Shown piece after piece: positions 55,600 to 64,000 of a stretch of DNA of 64,000 nt. The stretch lies in the NCBI GenBank assembly GCA_016191525.1, contig JACPOK010000040.1, positions 186,001 through 250,000 of the forward strand, written 5' to 3'. A model generated the notes under the pieces. The model saw only the letters and a program-made list of their open reading frames with translations, ran no database searches and was not told the origin of the DNA. The position numbers were made by a program, and so were the translations under genes. This DNA is from Burkholderiales bacterium (GTDB taxonomy: Bacteria > Pseudomonadota > Gammaproteobacteria > Burkholderiales > Burkholderiaceae_C). How positions within the stretch are numbered: the stretch's first letter is position 1; each line of letters begins with the position of its first letter.

Positions 55600-57344
55600 G
55601 CCGCACGGCGAGCATCCACTATCGCGTGGAGATCGCGAACCTCCACGCCCACCTGTTCCGCGTCACGCTCACCATCGCGCAGCCCGCGGCGCAGCAGCGC
55701 GTCTCGCTCCCGGTGTGGATCCCGGGCAGCTACCTGGTGCGCGAGTTCTCCAAAAACCTGCAGCGGCTGTCGGCGCGCCAGGCAGGCCGGGCAGTCTCGC
55801 TGCGGCAACTGGACAAATGCAGCTGGCAAGCGGAATGCGTGCCCAGCAGCCCGCTGGTGCTGACGTACGAGGTTTACGCCTTCGACAACTCGGTGCGCAC
55901 GGCCTGGCTGGATGACAGTCGCGGCTTTTTCAACGGCACCAGCCTGTGCCTGCGGGTGCACGAGCAGGAAAACCAGGTCCATGCGGTCGAACTGGCCGCG
56001 AGCAAAGCCATCACCGGCTGGCAGGCGGCCACCGGTCTCACGCCGCACAGGGTCAACCGGCAGGGATTCGGCACCTATCTGGCAGCCGACTACGACGAGC
56101 TGGCCGATTGCCCGGTGGAACTGGGGCTTTTCTGGAGCGGCGAATTCAGGGCGGGCGGCGTTGCGCACCGGCTGGTGGTCGCCGGCGCGCCGGAGTCGTT
56201 CGACAGCGCCCGCCTGCTGGCCGACACGCAGCGCATCTGCGAGACGGAAATCCGTTTCTGGCACGACCGGAAAAAGCCGCCCTTCAAGAGCTACCTGTTC
56301 ATGCTGAACGTGGTGGACGACGGCTACGGCGGGCTGGAGCACCGCAATTCCACGGCCCTGATTGCCGCGCGGCGGGACCTGCCGCGGCTGGGCGACACGC
56401 GCGTGAGCGACGGCTACACCACGCTGCTGGGATTGGTAAGCCACGAATACTTCCACACCTGGAACGTCAAGCGGCTGCGGCCCGCGGAGTTCACGCATTA
56501 CGAGTACGGCGCGGAGAACTACACGCAGCTGCTCTGGTTCTTCGAGGGCTTCACCAGTTATTACGACGACCTGCTGCTGCGCCGTGCCGGCCTGATTGAC
56601 GATGCGGCCTACCTCAAGCTGCTGAACAAGACGATCAACCAGGTGATGCAGACGCCGGGCCGCGAAGTGCAGTCGGTCGCGCAGGCGAGCTTCGACGCGT
56701 GGGTCAAGTACTACCGCCAGGACGAGAACACCGCCAACGCCACGGTGAGCTACTACACCAAGGGCTCACTGGTGGCTTTGTGCTTCGACCTGATGCTGCG
56801 CGCCGAGGGCCACAGCAGCCTGGATGAGGTGATGCGCGCCCTGTGGCTGCGCTGCAAGGCCGGCCCCATGACCGAGGCCGATCTCGCGGCCGTGCTCAAG
56901 GAAGTTGGCGGCCGGGCCTTCACCCGGGAGCTGGCGGCCTGGGTGCATTCCACGCGCGACCTCCCGCTGCAGGAGTTGCTGGGCAAGCACGGCGTCGCGG
57001 TGATCGAGGATCCCGCGCAGCTGGCACAGCGGCTGGGGCTGCGCGTCACCGAAACCGCCGGGCTATTCGTGAAGCAGGTGCTGCGCGGCGGCGCGGCCGA
57101 GCAGGCCGGCATGGCCGCCAATGACGAATGGCTGGGCATCGAGGCAGGCGGTTCGGCCTGGCGCATGGCCAAGCTGGACGACCTGGTGCTGTATGCCGGC
57201 CAGCACAGGAAGGTCATGGCGCTGGTGGCGCGGGACAAGCGGCTGCTGCGGCTGGAACTCGCGCTGCCCGCCGCCTCCACCACCTGGCGGCTGGTCATGC
57301 GCGACGCCGCCCTGGCACAGCCGTGGCTCGCCGCACCGCACTGA
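55596..57344 (+). CDS. M61-family peptidase with PDZ domain
   Basis: A 582-residue zinc peptidase of the glycyl aminopeptidase type. An N-terminal beta-domain (YRVEIANLHAHLFRVTLTIA, PVWIPGSYLVREFSKNLQRL) precedes the catalytic domain with the zinc motif HEYFHTWNVKRLRP (HExxH) and the third ligand in FFEGFTSYYDDLLL. A C-terminal PDZ-like domain has LFVKQVLRGGAAEQAGMAAN. No signal peptide is evident, so it may be cytoplasmic. GTG 55596 overlaps the dsbC stop by four bases, and its own end overlaps the next gene by 22. Confidence 0.92.
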   Translation: MSRTASIHYRVEIANLHAHLFRVTLTIAQPAAQQRVSLPVWIPGSYLVREFSKNLQRLSARQAGRAVSLRQLDKCSWQAECVPSSPLVLTYEVYAFDNSVRTAWLDDSRGFFNGTSLCLRVHEQENQVHAVELAASKAITGWQAATGLTPHRVNRQGFGTYLAADYDELADCPVELGLFWSGEFRAGGVAHRLVVAGAPESFDSARLLADTQRICETEIRFWHDRKKPPFKSYLFMLNVVDDGYGGLEHRNSTALIAARRDLPRLGDTRVSDGYTTLLGLVSHEYFHTWNVKRLRPAEFTHYEYGAENYTQLLWFFEGFTSYYDDLLLRRAGLIDDAAYLKLLNKTINQVMQTPGREVQSVAQASFDAWVKYYRQDENTANATVSYYTKGSLVALCFDLMLRAEGHSSLDEVMRALWLRCKAGPMTEADLAAVLKEVGGRAFTRELAAWVHSTRDLPLQELLGKHGVAVIEDPAQLAQRLGLRVTETAGLFVKQVLRGGAAEQAGMAANDEWLGIEAGGSAWRMAKLDDLVLYAGQHRKVMALVARDKRLLRLELALPAASTTWRLVMRDAALAQPWLAAPH

Positions 57345-58354
57345 GCTGGCTGCTGCTGGTCGCAGCGGTATTGCTGGTCCATGGGCTTACGCTGGACTGG
57401 GCGGCACGGGCCATCAGCGTCCCGGCGCTGCGCGCCGTGCCTGCCCCGATATTCACGCGCCTGCTGATGCCGGAGGAACCCGATCCCCCGGCGCCGCCTG
57501 CCCCGAAGAAACCAGCCACCCGCGTGCCGCGCCCGCACGAACCGACCATTGCAATCGCAACGCCCGCGCCCGTCGAGGTCGCGGCGGCCCCTTCATTGCC
57601 GCCGCAGGCGAGTGCGCAGGAAACCATGTCGCAGCCTGCGCCGGCCGCGCCCGAATTGCCGCAGGCCTCCGCGGCCCCCACTTCGGGCATGCCGGCCATT
57701 TCCGCGACAGCATCGGCGGAGGGCTGGCCTCCGGACACGCGCCTGAGCTACCGCGTCGGCGGCTTCTTCCGCGGCGAGATTCACGGCAAGGCCACCGTGC
57801 AGTGGCAACGCGACGCGCTGGGGTACCAGGTGGCGGTGGACATCGGGCTGGGACTGGCCACCTTCGTCATGACCAGCCAGGGCGAATTCTCGGCTGAAGG
57901 CCTGCATCCGCGGATGTACCAGGAAAGCCGCAACGGCAGCCCGAGGAATCTCGCGGTGGGGGAGGAATCGGTGGTGCTTTCCGACGGCACCACGGTGCCA
58001 CGGCCGCCGGGGCTGCAGGATACCGCCAGCCAGTTCGTCGAGCTGAGCCAGCGTTTTGCTTCGGGGAGGGAGCCGCTCGAAGTCGGCAACACGCTGAGTT
58101 TCTGGATGGCGCGGCCGGGCGGAACCGACCTGTGGACCTACGACGTCGCCGAAAGGGAAACGTTGCGCACGCCGCAGTACGGGGACGTGGAAGCGTTTCG
58201 CCTGAAACCGCGGCCGCTGGCCCGCCCGCGCGGCAACATCACGGCCGAGATGTGGTTTGCCCCTTCATTGAAATACCTGCCGGTGCGCATCAAGGTCAGC
58301 ATGGGCGACGGGGTCTATGTCGACCTGCTGATCGAAAAGATCGAGCAGCGATAG
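57323..58354 (+). CDS. DUF3108 domain protein with N-terminal membrane anchor
   Basis: A 343-residue envelope protein. A single N-terminal transmembrane segment (LSWLLLVAAVLLVHGLTL) is followed by about 100 residues rich in Pro and Ala that could span the periplasm, much like a TonB-type linker. The C-terminal ~200 residues are a DUF3108 beta-rich domain (LSYRVGGFFRGEIHGKATVQW, FVMTSQGEFSAEGLHPRMYQE, AEMWFAPSLKYLPVRIKVSM). Function unknown. The start is taken as GTG 57323, which overlaps the M61 gene by 22 bases. Gene order dsbC-M61-DUF3108 suggests a common envelope task. Confidence 0.75.
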   Translation: MARRTALSWLLLVAAVLLVHGLTLDWAARAISVPALRAVPAPIFTRLLMPEEPDPPAPPAPKKPATRVPRPHEPTIAIATPAPVEVAAAPSLPPQASAQETMSQPAPAAPELPQASAAPTSGMPAISATASAEGWPPDTRLSYRVGGFFRGEIHGKATVQWQRDALGYQVAVDIGLGLATFVMTSQGEFSAEGLHPRMYQESRNGSPRNLAVGEESVVLSDGTTVPRPPGLQDTASQFVELSQRFASGREPLEVGNTLSFWMARPGGTDLWTYDVAERETLRTPQYGDVEAFRLKPRPLARPRGNITAEMWFAPSLKYLPVRIKVSMGDGVYVDLLIEKIEQR

Positions 58355-58357
58355 GGC

Positions 58358-59656
58358 TCAAGCCCCGCCGCGCTGGTCCAGCACCCGCTTGGCCTTGCCC
58401 AGGCTGCGCTCCACGCCGCCTTCGGCGCGCAATTCCACCCTGGCGCTGGTACCGACATAGGTCTTGATCTCATGCGAGAGCTGCTGCGCCGCCATCCGCG
58501 CAGCGGATGAATCGGGCAGCGTGCCGTGGCGCGTTTCAACGGCCACGGTCAGGCAGTCCAGCGGCCCCTCGCGCGTGAGGATGCACTGGTAATGCGGCGC
58601 CAGCTCGGGGCGCTTGAGGATCAGCTCCTCGATCTGCGTGGGGAACACATTCACGCCACGCACGATCATCATGTCGTCGCTGCGGCCCGTGATCTTCTCC
58701 ATGCGGCGCATGGTCCGCGCAGTGCCGGGAAGCAGGCGCGTGAGATCGCGCGTGCGGTAGCGGATGATAGGCAGCGCCTCCTTGGTGAGGCTGGTGAAGA
58801 CCAGTTCGCCCAGCTCGCCGTCGGCCACCGGCGCGCCGGTGTCGGGATCGATGATCTCGGGGTAGAAATGGTCTTCCCAGATGGTTGGGCCGTCCTTGGT
58901 TTCCACGCACTCACTGGCCACGCCAGGCCCCATCACCTCCGACAGGCCGTAGATATCCACCGCGTCCATGCCCATGCGCCTTTCAATCGCCGTGCGCATG
59001 TCGTTGGTCCAGGGCTCCGCGCCAAAGATCCCCAGGCGCAGGGAGGATTGCGCGGGATCCAGCCCCTGGCGCTCGAATTCATCCGCGATGGCCAGCATGT
59101 AGCTGGGGGTGACCATGATGATGTCGGGCTTGAAGTCCTCGATCAGCTGCACCTGCCGCTCGGTCTGCCCGCCGCCGAAGGGCACCACCGTCAGCCCCAG
59201 TTTCTCGGCGCCATAGTGCGCGCCAAGGCCGCCGGTGAACAGGCCGTAGCCATAACTGACATGCACCAGGTCACCGGGCCGCGCGCCGCCGGCGCGGATG
59301 CTGCGCGCCACCACGTCCGACCAGGTGTCGATGTCGTTGCGCGTGTAGCCCACCACTGTGGGCTTGCCGGTGGTGCCGCTGGAGGCATGGATGCGCACGC
59401 ACTGCTCGCGCGGCACAGCGAACATGCCGAAGGGGTAGCCGGCGCGCAGGTCCTGCTTGGTCGTGAAGGGGAATTTCGCCAGGTCGGCCAGGGAGCGGCA
59501 TTCATCCGGGTGCACACCGGCCGCGTCGAACTTCACCCGATAGGCCGGAGAGTTCGCATACGAATGCCGCAGGGTGGCCTGCAGCCGCTTGAGCTGCAGG
59601 GCCTGCAGTTCGTCGCGGCTGGCTTTCTCGATCGGCTCCAGCGGAAAACTCTTCAT
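58358..59656 (-). CDS. paaK: Phenylacetate-CoA ligase
   Basis: Activates phenylacetate to phenylacetyl-CoA with ATP, the entry step of aerobic phenylacetate breakdown. The 432-residue adenylate-forming enzyme has the P-loop [16 protein letters not shown], then [36 protein letters not shown] and the hinge segment [19 protein letters not shown]. The C-terminal domain carries the conserved lysine in [14 protein letters not shown] 59656 overlaps paaI by four bases. Third in the paaG-paaI-paaK operon. Confidence 0.95.
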   Translation of the reverse strand: MKSFPLEPIEKASRDELQALQLKRLQATLRHSYANSPAYRVKFDAAGVHPDECRSLADLAKFPFTTKQDLRAGYPFGMFAVPREQCVRIHASSGTTGKPTVVGYTRNDIDTWSDVVARSIRAGGARPGDLVHVSYGYGLFTGGLGAHYGAEKLGLTVVPFGGGQTERQVQLIEDFKPDIIMVTPSYMLAIADEFERQGLDPAQSSLRLGIFGAEPWTNDMRTAIERRMGMDAVDIYGLSEVMGPGVASECVETKDGPTIWEDHFYPEIIDPDTGAPVADGELGELVFTSLTKEALPIIRYRTRDLTRLLPGTARTMRRMEKITGRSDDMMIVRGVNVFPTQIEELILKRPELAPHYQCILTREGPLDCLTVAVETRHGTLPDSSAARMAAQQLSHEIKTYVGTSARVELRAEGGVERSLGKAKRVLDQRGGA

Positions 59657-60090
59657 GGTGTCTCCGGAATCACGGTTCCCTGGATCTGCGCGCTCTTGCC
59701 GCGGAACATGGCGATCACTTCGCCGCGCTGGTTGATGACTTTCATGTCGTAAATGCCGTGCCGGCCCTGCAGGGCCTGCTCGATGCCCTCGCAGGTGAGC
59801 ACGTCACCCAGCTGACCGGGCTTGAGGAATTCGATGCTGCAGCCGGCGGCCACGGCCACCTTGTTGTGGCTGTTGCAGGCAAAGGCAAAAGTCGAGTCGG
59901 CCAGCGTGAAGATCAGCCCGCCGTGGCAGATGCGGTGGCCGTTGAGCATCGCCTCACGCACGGCCATGCGCATCACCGCGCGGCCGGGCCCGCAGCTCAC
60001 CAGTTCCATCTGCATGAATTCGCGGCTGGCCTGGTCGGCCGCGAACATGCTTTCGCCGACCCGGGCGGCGAGTGCATCCGGGTCCATCAT
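59653..60090 (-). CDS. paaI: Hydroxyphenylacetyl-CoA thioesterase
   Basis: A 145-residue hotdog-fold thioesterase that releases CoA from dead-end hydroxylated phenylacetyl-CoA intermediates. The signature [20 protein letters not shown] includes the HGG motif and the catalytic aspartate, and [20 protein letters not shown] is the conserved second half. ATG 60090 overlaps the stop of paaG (ATGA); a second ATG follows at 60087. Overlaps on both sides show tight coupling with paaG and paaK. Confidence 0.94.
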   Translation of the reverse strand: MMDPDALAARVGESMFAADQASREFMQMELVSCGPGRAVMRMAVREAMLNGHRICHGGLIFTLADSTFAFACNSHNKVAVAAGCSIEFLKPGQLGDVLTCEGIEQALQGRHGIYDMKVINQRGEVIAMFRGKSAQIQGTVIPETP

Positions 60091-60890
60091 TCGCCCTTGA
60101 ATTGCGGCGGCCGCTTTTGCCGGAAGGCCGTAACGCCTTCGATGAAGTCATGGGTCTTTCCGAGAGCGGATTGCGTGTCGCGCTCGAGGTCGAGCTGGGT
60201 ATCCAGGTCGTTGCTCGCGGCGGCGCGCAGCAGTTTCCGCGTTTCCACCAGGGCCTTGGTCGGCATGGTGGCCAGGCGCCGCGCCAGCTTCATCGCGGCT
60301 TCGACGCAATCCTCGCCCTCGGCCGCGACGTCCCAGATCATTCCCCATTCCTTTGCGTCCCTGGCGCTCAGCTTGTCGCCCAGCATGGCCGCGCCCATGG
60401 CTCTGGCCAGGCCGAGCTTTTTGATCAGGAACCAGGTGCCTCCCGCGTCGGGCACCAGGCCGATCTTGCTGAAGGCCTGCACGAAACTGGCGTCCGCCGC
60501 AGCGACCGCGAGATCGCACGTCATGGCGAGCGAAGCCCCGGCGCCGGCCGCGATGCCGTTCACGGCGGCGATGGTCGGAACGCGCAACGCCTGCAGCTTC
60601 CTCACCGTGGGGTTAAAGGCTTTCTCGATCACCGGCCCGGGATCGGCACGCCGGATCAGGTCCGGGCCAGGTTCCATGTTGAATTGCGCCAGGTCGGCGC
60701 CGGCGCAAAAGCCTCGCCCGGCGCCCGTGATGACCAGCGCGCGAATCGCTTTGTCGCCTTCGATGGTATCGAACGCCGCCCAGAGCTCATCGTGCATGCC
60801 GCGCGTAAAACTGTTCAGTGCCTGGGGCCGGTTCAAGGTGATCAGCGCCACCGCGCCGCGGGTCTCGAACAGGATGGTCTTTTCGGTCAT
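60087..60890 (-). CDS. paaG: 1,2-epoxyphenylacetyl-CoA isomerase
   Basis: A crotonase-fold isomerase of 267 residues that turns the ring epoxide of phenylacetyl-CoA into an oxepin. The oxyanion-hole segments are [14 protein letters not shown] and [20 protein letters not shown], and the active aspartate is in [14 protein letters not shown] (other crotonases have Glu there), which is characteristic of PaaG. It begins [19 protein letters not shown] after AGGAGA. It heads the paaGIK operon and is divergent from an enoyl-CoA hydratase gene across a TetR-type palindrome. Confidence 0.93.
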   Translation of the reverse strand: MTEKTILFETRGAVALITLNRPQALNSFTRGMHDELWAAFDTIEGDKAIRALVITGAGRGFCAGADLAQFNMEPGPDLIRRADPGPVIEKAFNPTVRKLQALRVPTIAAVNGIAAGAGASLAMTCDLAVAAADASFVQAFSKIGLVPDAGGTWFLIKKLGLARAMGAAMLGDKLSARDAKEWGMIWDVAAEGEDCVEAAMKLARRLATMPTKALVETRKLLRAAASNDLDTQLDLERDTQSALGKTHDFIEGVTAFRQKRPPQFKGE

Positions 60891-60921
60891 GTCAGGTCTC
60901 CTGAAGGCACTTTACCATTGC

Positions 60922-60937
60922 CCGACCAATCGGTCGG
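60922..60937. promoter_or_regulatory. TetR-type operator (PaaR-like) between paaG and paaF-like gene
   Basis: CCGACCAATCGGTCGG has perfect six-base arms around AATC. It stands in the 103-base divergent gap, over the probable promoter of paaG. A -10-like TATAGT (60955-60960) for the plus-strand gene lies 17 bases to its right. Palindromes of this kind are bound by TetR-family repressors of acyl-CoA catabolism, such as PaaR. The repressor gene is not in the window. Confidence 0.6.
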
Positions 60938-60993
60938 CTAATCAATTGCTTGGGTATAGTCGCTTCCATTGCAACAGAAATCCGGAAATCAGC

Positions 60994-61773
60994 ATGGCCA
61001 ACCAACACATCGAAGTGCGCACCGAAGCCGGCAAGGTCGGCGTCGTCACGCTGAACCGCCCCAAGCAGCTCAATGCGCTGAACAACGAGCTGATGGACGA
61101 GCTGGGCGCCGCGCTAAAGGCCTTCGACGCCGACGAAGCCATCGGCTGCATGATCATCACCGGCAGCGAAAAGGCCTTCGCTGCGGGCGCCGACATCGGT
61201 GCCATGGCCACCTACAGCTATGCCGACGTGTACAAGGGCGACTACATCACCCGCAACTGGGAAACCATCCGCTCCATCCGCAAACCCGTGATCGCGGCGG
61301 TGAGCGGTTTCGCCCTGGGCGGCGGCTGTGAGCTGGCCATGATGTGCGACTTCATCATCGCGGCCGACAACGCGAAGTTCGGCCAGCCCGAGATCAAGCT
61401 GGGCATCATTCCCGGCGCCGGCGGCACGCAGCGGCTGCCGCGCGCGGTGGGCAAATCGAAGGCGATGGACATGGCGCTGACGGGCCGCATGATGGATGCC
61501 ACCGAAGCCGAGCGCTCGGGCCTGGTCAGCCGCGTGGTGCCGCTGGACAAGCTGATGGACGAGGCACTGGGCGCGGCCCTGGTGATCTGCGATTTTTCGC
61601 AGATCGCCGTGATGTCGGCCAAGGAGTCGGTCAACCGCTCGTTCGAAGGCAGCCTGTCGGACGGCGTGATGTTCGAGCGGCGCATGTTCCACGCCCTGTT
61701 CGCCACCAGCGACCAGAAGGAAGGCATGGACGCGTTTGTGAACAAGCGCAAGGCGCAGTTCAAGCATCAGTAG
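60994..61773 (+). CDS. paaF: Enoyl-CoA hydratase (PaaF-like)
   Basis: A 259-residue crotonase that hydrates trans-2-enoyl-CoA. Both catalytic glutamates are visible: in [15 protein letters not shown] and [20 protein letters not shown]. It begins [20 protein letters not shown]. Shared divergent regulation with paaG supports a PaaF role (2,3-dehydroadipyl-CoA hydratase), but a general short-chain enoyl-CoA hydratase of fatty acid or amino acid breakdown would look the same. Confidence 0.83.
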   Translation: MANQHIEVRTEAGKVGVVTLNRPKQLNALNNELMDELGAALKAFDADEAIGCMIITGSEKAFAAGADIGAMATYSYADVYKGDYITRNWETIRSIRKPVIAAVSGFALGGGCELAMMCDFIIAADNAKFGQPEIKLGIIPGAGGTQRLPRAVGKSKAMDMALTGRMMDATEAERSGLVSRVVPLDKLMDEALGAALVICDFSQIAVMSAKESVNRSFEGSLSDGVMFERRMFHALFATSDQKEGMDAFVNKRKAQFKHQ

Positions 61774-61782
61774 CGCGCGGCT

Positions 61783-62703
61783 TCAGCGCTGCGTGAGCCG
61801 CCGCAGCTCTTCGCGCAGCGCCTGAAGCAGCGCGGGATCGGGCCGGCCGGTGAGGATGCGCCCACCTTGGGTCCACCGCACCTGCGGACCGGAAATCTCC
61901 AGCGTGGCCTGCGCTTGCTGCGGCCCGCGCAACTCGATCCTGTCGCCCGCGGGTTCCGCCAGGGGCTCCGTACCGGTGGCAGCCGCAGCCGCTGCCGCAA
62001 CCAGCGCGGCCAGCCGGCCGCCCTGCTCGCGCGCCACTTCGACGGTCCTGCCGTCAACGCTGATGAGCGCCACCGTCCATGGCGGTGAAAGAGTGAAACC
62101 CTGCGCAAGCGCGGGCGCCGCCTGCCGCGCCGCCGGAGCGGCCGCCGGTGCGGCGGGTGCCGGCATGGGCGACGCCCGCTCGCTGGCGACACTGCCCGCA
62201 GAGGCCACGCTGTCTGCCTGCCTCGCTTCAACCGGTGGCGCAGCGGCGCTTTTGGCCAGCGGCGCAGCTTCTTCGCGCAGGCGCGGCGCGGCGGGCTTGC
62301 GGTCGGTTTCCGGCCGCGGCGAGGCTTTCTTCGCGGGCTCGGCGGGCGCCGGCGTGGGGGCGCTCGTGGCGGCTGGTGTAGCCGGCGCTGCAGGCGCGGG
62401 CAGAGCTTGCGCCGGAGCGGGCAGTTGCGCCATCGGGCCATCCGGCACCGCGCCGGGAATTTCATGGTCGCGCCACAGCAGCGTCACCAGGCTGGCCAGC
62501 AGCAGCGTGGCGAAGGCCGCGTTCCAGGGCATGCGCTGGCCGGGTGCCGCAGGCGCCAGCCGCCTCCACCATGTCGCTTCGGATGAAACAGCGCGGCGGG
62601 CGGCCAGCCGGATCGCATGGCGCGTCGCCGCCGCCGGCAGCATGTGTGCGTCGGGTGCGGACTCCAGCGCGCGTTTCAGCCGTGCGTCGCGAAGCTCGCT
62701 CAT
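61783..62703 (-). CDS. Probable anti-sigma factor with long Ala/Pro-rich region
   Basis: A 306-residue protein whose ATG overlaps the sigma gene stop (ATGA). The short cytoplasmic N-terminus (MSELRDARLKRALESAPDAH) is followed by one transmembrane helix (FATLLLASLVTLLW, about residues 60-75), then ~120 residues of Ala/Pro/Glu-rich low complexity and a folded periplasmic C-terminus with ALISVDGRTVEVAREQGG. There is no zinc-binding HxxxCxxC. Position behind an ECF sigma gene and the topology suggest an anti-sigma factor, but the sequence alone does not prove it. Confidence 0.6.
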   Translation of the reverse strand: MSELRDARLKRALESAPDAHMLPAAATRHAIRLAARRAVSSEATWWRRLAPAAPGQRMPWNAAFATLLLASLVTLLWRDHEIPGAVPDGPMAQLPAPAQALPAPAAPATPAATSAPTPAPAEPAKKASPRPETDRKPAAPRLREEAAPLAKSAAAPPVEARQADSVASAGSVASERASPMPAPAAPAAAPAARQAAPALAQGFTLSPPWTVALISVDGRTVEVAREQGGRLAALVAAAAAAATGTEPLAEPAGDRIELRGPQQAQATLEISGPQVRWTQGGRILTGRPDPALLQALREELRRLTQR

Positions 62704-63305
62704 GCCGGCTGCTCCAGCACTTCGAGATAGCGCTTCATGCAGCCGCGCAGCTTCTGCAGCGCGTAGCGCAACCGGCTCTTCGCGGTTTCGAAGGCCAGGC
62801 CCAGGCGTTGCGCGAGCTCTTCCACGCTGGCGCCATCCTCGTGGTGCAGCAGGAAGGCGGCGCGCTGGGCGTCGGGCAACTCGTCCAGGCAATGCAGCAG
62901 CTGCTGCCCGGCCGCGCGCCAGAATGCGACGTCCTCACTGGACGGATGGGTCAGGTCCAGCTGCGCCTGCAGCCACTCCAGCGGGTCGTCCTGGTCGTCA
63001 CGCGCTTCCGGCGAGACTTCGCGCCCGCTGGTGCGAAGCCGGTCCATGGCCGCGTTGTGCGCGATGGTGAAGGCCCAGGTGCGCCAGGCCGCGCCCTGCG
63101 GCGAGAAGCTGGCGCGCGCAGTGACGATCCGCAGCCAGGTGTCCTGGAACACCTCGTCGGCCTGCGCCGCCAGCGGCGCGCCCAGCAGCCGGCGCACGAA
63201 GCGGAACAGCGCGCCTTCATGGCGGGCGTACAGGACGTCGAACGCGGCGGCGTCGCCCTGGGCATAGGCCAGCATCAGTTGCTCGTCGGGCATGTCGCGG
63301 TGCAT
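62700..63305 (-). CDS. ECF-family RNA polymerase sigma factor
   Basis: A 201-residue sigma-70 family regulator of the extracytoplasmic function class. Region 2 reads AAFDVLYARHEGALFRFVRRL and DEVFQDTWLRIV, with the -10-recognition WRTWAFTIAHNAAMDRLR. Region 4 is LPDAQRAAFLLHHEDGASVE followed by LAQRLGLAFETAKSRLRYAL, the -35-binding helix-turn-helix. ATG 63305 is used; ATG 63293 (MPDEQLML) is equally possible. It is coupled to the putative anti-sigma gene and divergent from a lipoprotein gene that it may control. Confidence 0.9.
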   Translation of the reverse strand: MHRDMPDEQLMLAYAQGDAAAFDVLYARHEGALFRFVRRLLGAPLAAQADEVFQDTWLRIVTARASFSPQGAAWRTWAFTIAHNAAMDRLRTSGREVSPEARDDQDDPLEWLQAQLDLTHPSSEDVAFWRAAGQQLLHCLDELPDAQRAAFLLHHEDGASVEELAQRLGLAFETAKSRLRYALQKLRGCMKRYLEVLEQPA

Positions 63306-63428
63306 GAACAGATTTTCACACCACGTTGTACGGGGCACAGCGTGCATCGGGGTTAAACACGAGCGATCTTTTTCACCCTGCCCGCGCTGGCCGGCCGTAT
63401 CAGCCTTCACCACAACCTGGAGGCCCCG

Positions 63429-64000
63429 ATGAAAAAGCACCCGCCCCGCTCCCTTGCCGCCCTGCTCAGCGCCCAGCTGATGCTGGCGGCCTGCACCGCC
63501 ACCGCCCACACGCCGCTGCCGCCCGAGCCCGCCCGCTGGCCGGAGCCGCAGATCCAGTCGTGGCCGCAGGCACCGGCCGTGGTGCGCGCCGCTCCCAATT
63601 TCCAGGCACCTTCCGCCAGCCATTGCGCGCGCCCGATCCAGACGCGCGAAGTACCTGGCTGGCCGCAAGGCCAGGCCGGCGTGGAACTGCGCGGGCGCAC
63701 GGCCAAATCGGCATCGGCCGAAGCGGCCGCCGGTTCGCTCGCAGCGCCGGCGCCGGCAGCGCGCGCGGAATCCGGCGCCACGGCGGACGCGGCCCGCAAG
63801 CCCGCCTCGCCATCCTTCGCGCCACCGCAGCCGCAGCGCCAGCAACAGCCCCCGCAGCAGATCGTCACGGCCGGCATGGTCGATGACAACGCCGACTTCA
63901 CCAGCTACCTGGCATTTCGCGACCGCACGCGCGTGGAGCATCGCGCGCGCGACATCCGCGAGCGCTACCTGCTTGAGGTCAAGGATGCCCGAGGCCGCGG
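63429..64000 (+). CDS. Lipoprotein, 3' truncated by the window end
   Basis: The first 190 residues of a protein that runs past the window. ATG 63429 has GGAGG five bases upstream. The signal peptide ends in a lipobox (LMLAAC), so it should be a lipoprotein. About 120 residues rich in Pro, Ala and Gln follow, then a more ordered part beginning MVDDNADFTSYLAFRDRTR and ERYLLEVKDARGR, which looks like the entrance to a beta-sandwich domain. I do not recognise the family. It is divergent from the ECF sigma gene and may be under its control. Confidence 0.7.
   Translation, partial: MKKHPPRSLAALLSAQLMLAACTATAHTPLPPEPARWPEPQIQSWPQAPAVVRAAPNFQAPSASHCARPIQTREVPGWPQGQAGVELRGRTAKSASAEAAAGSLAAPAPAARAESGATADAARKPASPSFAPPQPQRQQQPPQQIVTAGMVDDNADFTSYLAFRDRTRVEHRARDIRERYLLEVKDARGR

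Noticed and set aside
59758..60993. An extended frame upstream of the enoyl-CoA hydratase.
   Set aside because: It runs antisense through paaI and paaG and across the operator. Homology begins at ATG 60994.
63306..63941. An N-terminal extension of the ECF sigma factor reading to 63941.
   Set aside because: The extra residues are low complexity and run antisense to a gene with a good ribosome site and lipobox.

Overview
The window is GC-rich, densely coding chromosomal DNA from a beta-proteobacterium of the order Burkholderiales, most likely a Comamonadaceae-type organism (Ramlibacter/Variovorax/Polaromonas-like). This rests on orphan Bug-type substrate-binding proteins, the algH-ruvX-pyrR-pyrB-pyrC'-plsC order, the pilGHIJ-chpA cluster, pca and paa genes of beta-proteobacterial type, and dispersed repeats of a kind I associate with this family. 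There is no plasmid, phage, transposase or CRISPR signature. No gene-free stretch exceeds about 130 bases.

Layout. 1-9.8 kb: the end of a Kef-type K+/H+ antiporter, a multi-PAS hybrid histidine kinase preceded by a perfect palindrome, a SnoaL-like/TauE pair, a Bug protein, the DbpA helicase and a TPM-domain membrane protein. 9.9-14.3 kb: a minus-strand operon of unknown catabolic role (lipoprotein ABC binding protein, 3-hydroxyisobutyrate dehydrogenase-like enzyme, amidohydrolase, Bug protein). 14.4-17.8 kb: the beta-ketoadipate genes pcaI-pcaJ-pcaF, divergent from an IclR-type regulator, with a three-half-site operator candidate between them. 17.9-22.3 kb: small conserved proteins, a cytochrome c4, and a MoxR ATPase/small membrane protein/GNAT/VWA operon. 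22.3-27.6 kb: tRNA-Arg(CCT), a single-domain response regulator and a 1464-residue lipobox-bearing hybrid sensor kinase. 27.6-32.3 kb: plsC, pyrC' (a dihydroorotase lacking its metal ligands), pyrB, pyrR, ruvX and algH, with a photolyase divergent. 33.9-43.7 kb: the Chp chemosensory system for type IV pili (pilG, pilH, pilI, pilJ, chpA). 43.8-50.9 kb: housekeeping genes (rubredoxin, thiD, hemL, purH, fis, dusB, yqaA, ychF). 51-58.4 kb: a 7TM protein with a degenerate GGDEF domain, a MOSC protein, a UbiH-family hydroxylase, DsbC, an M61 peptidase and a DUF3108 protein. 58.4-61.8 kb: phenylacetate genes paaG-paaI-paaK and a divergent enoyl-CoA hydratase around a TetR-type palindrome. 61.8-64 kb: an ECF sigma factor with a probable anti-sigma factor, divergent from a truncated lipoprotein gene.

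How the genes work together. PcaI/J and PcaF turn 3-oxoadipate into succinyl-CoA and acetyl-CoA, and PaaK/PaaG/PaaI/enoyl-CoA hydratase serve phenylacetate breakdown, so the window carries lower pathways for aromatic compounds. PilG/H/I/J/ChpA form one signalling array. PyrB with the inactive PyrC' should form the Pseudomonas-type aspartate transcarbamoylase.

The least expected structure is two families of dispersed repeats, three copies each. One (about 57 bp) sits directly behind genes and supplies the stop codon of two of them. The other (67-73 bp, with a CCCCC-TC-GGGGG hairpin) flanks ruvX as outward-facing inverted copies, and one copy is translated as the N-terminus of PyrR.
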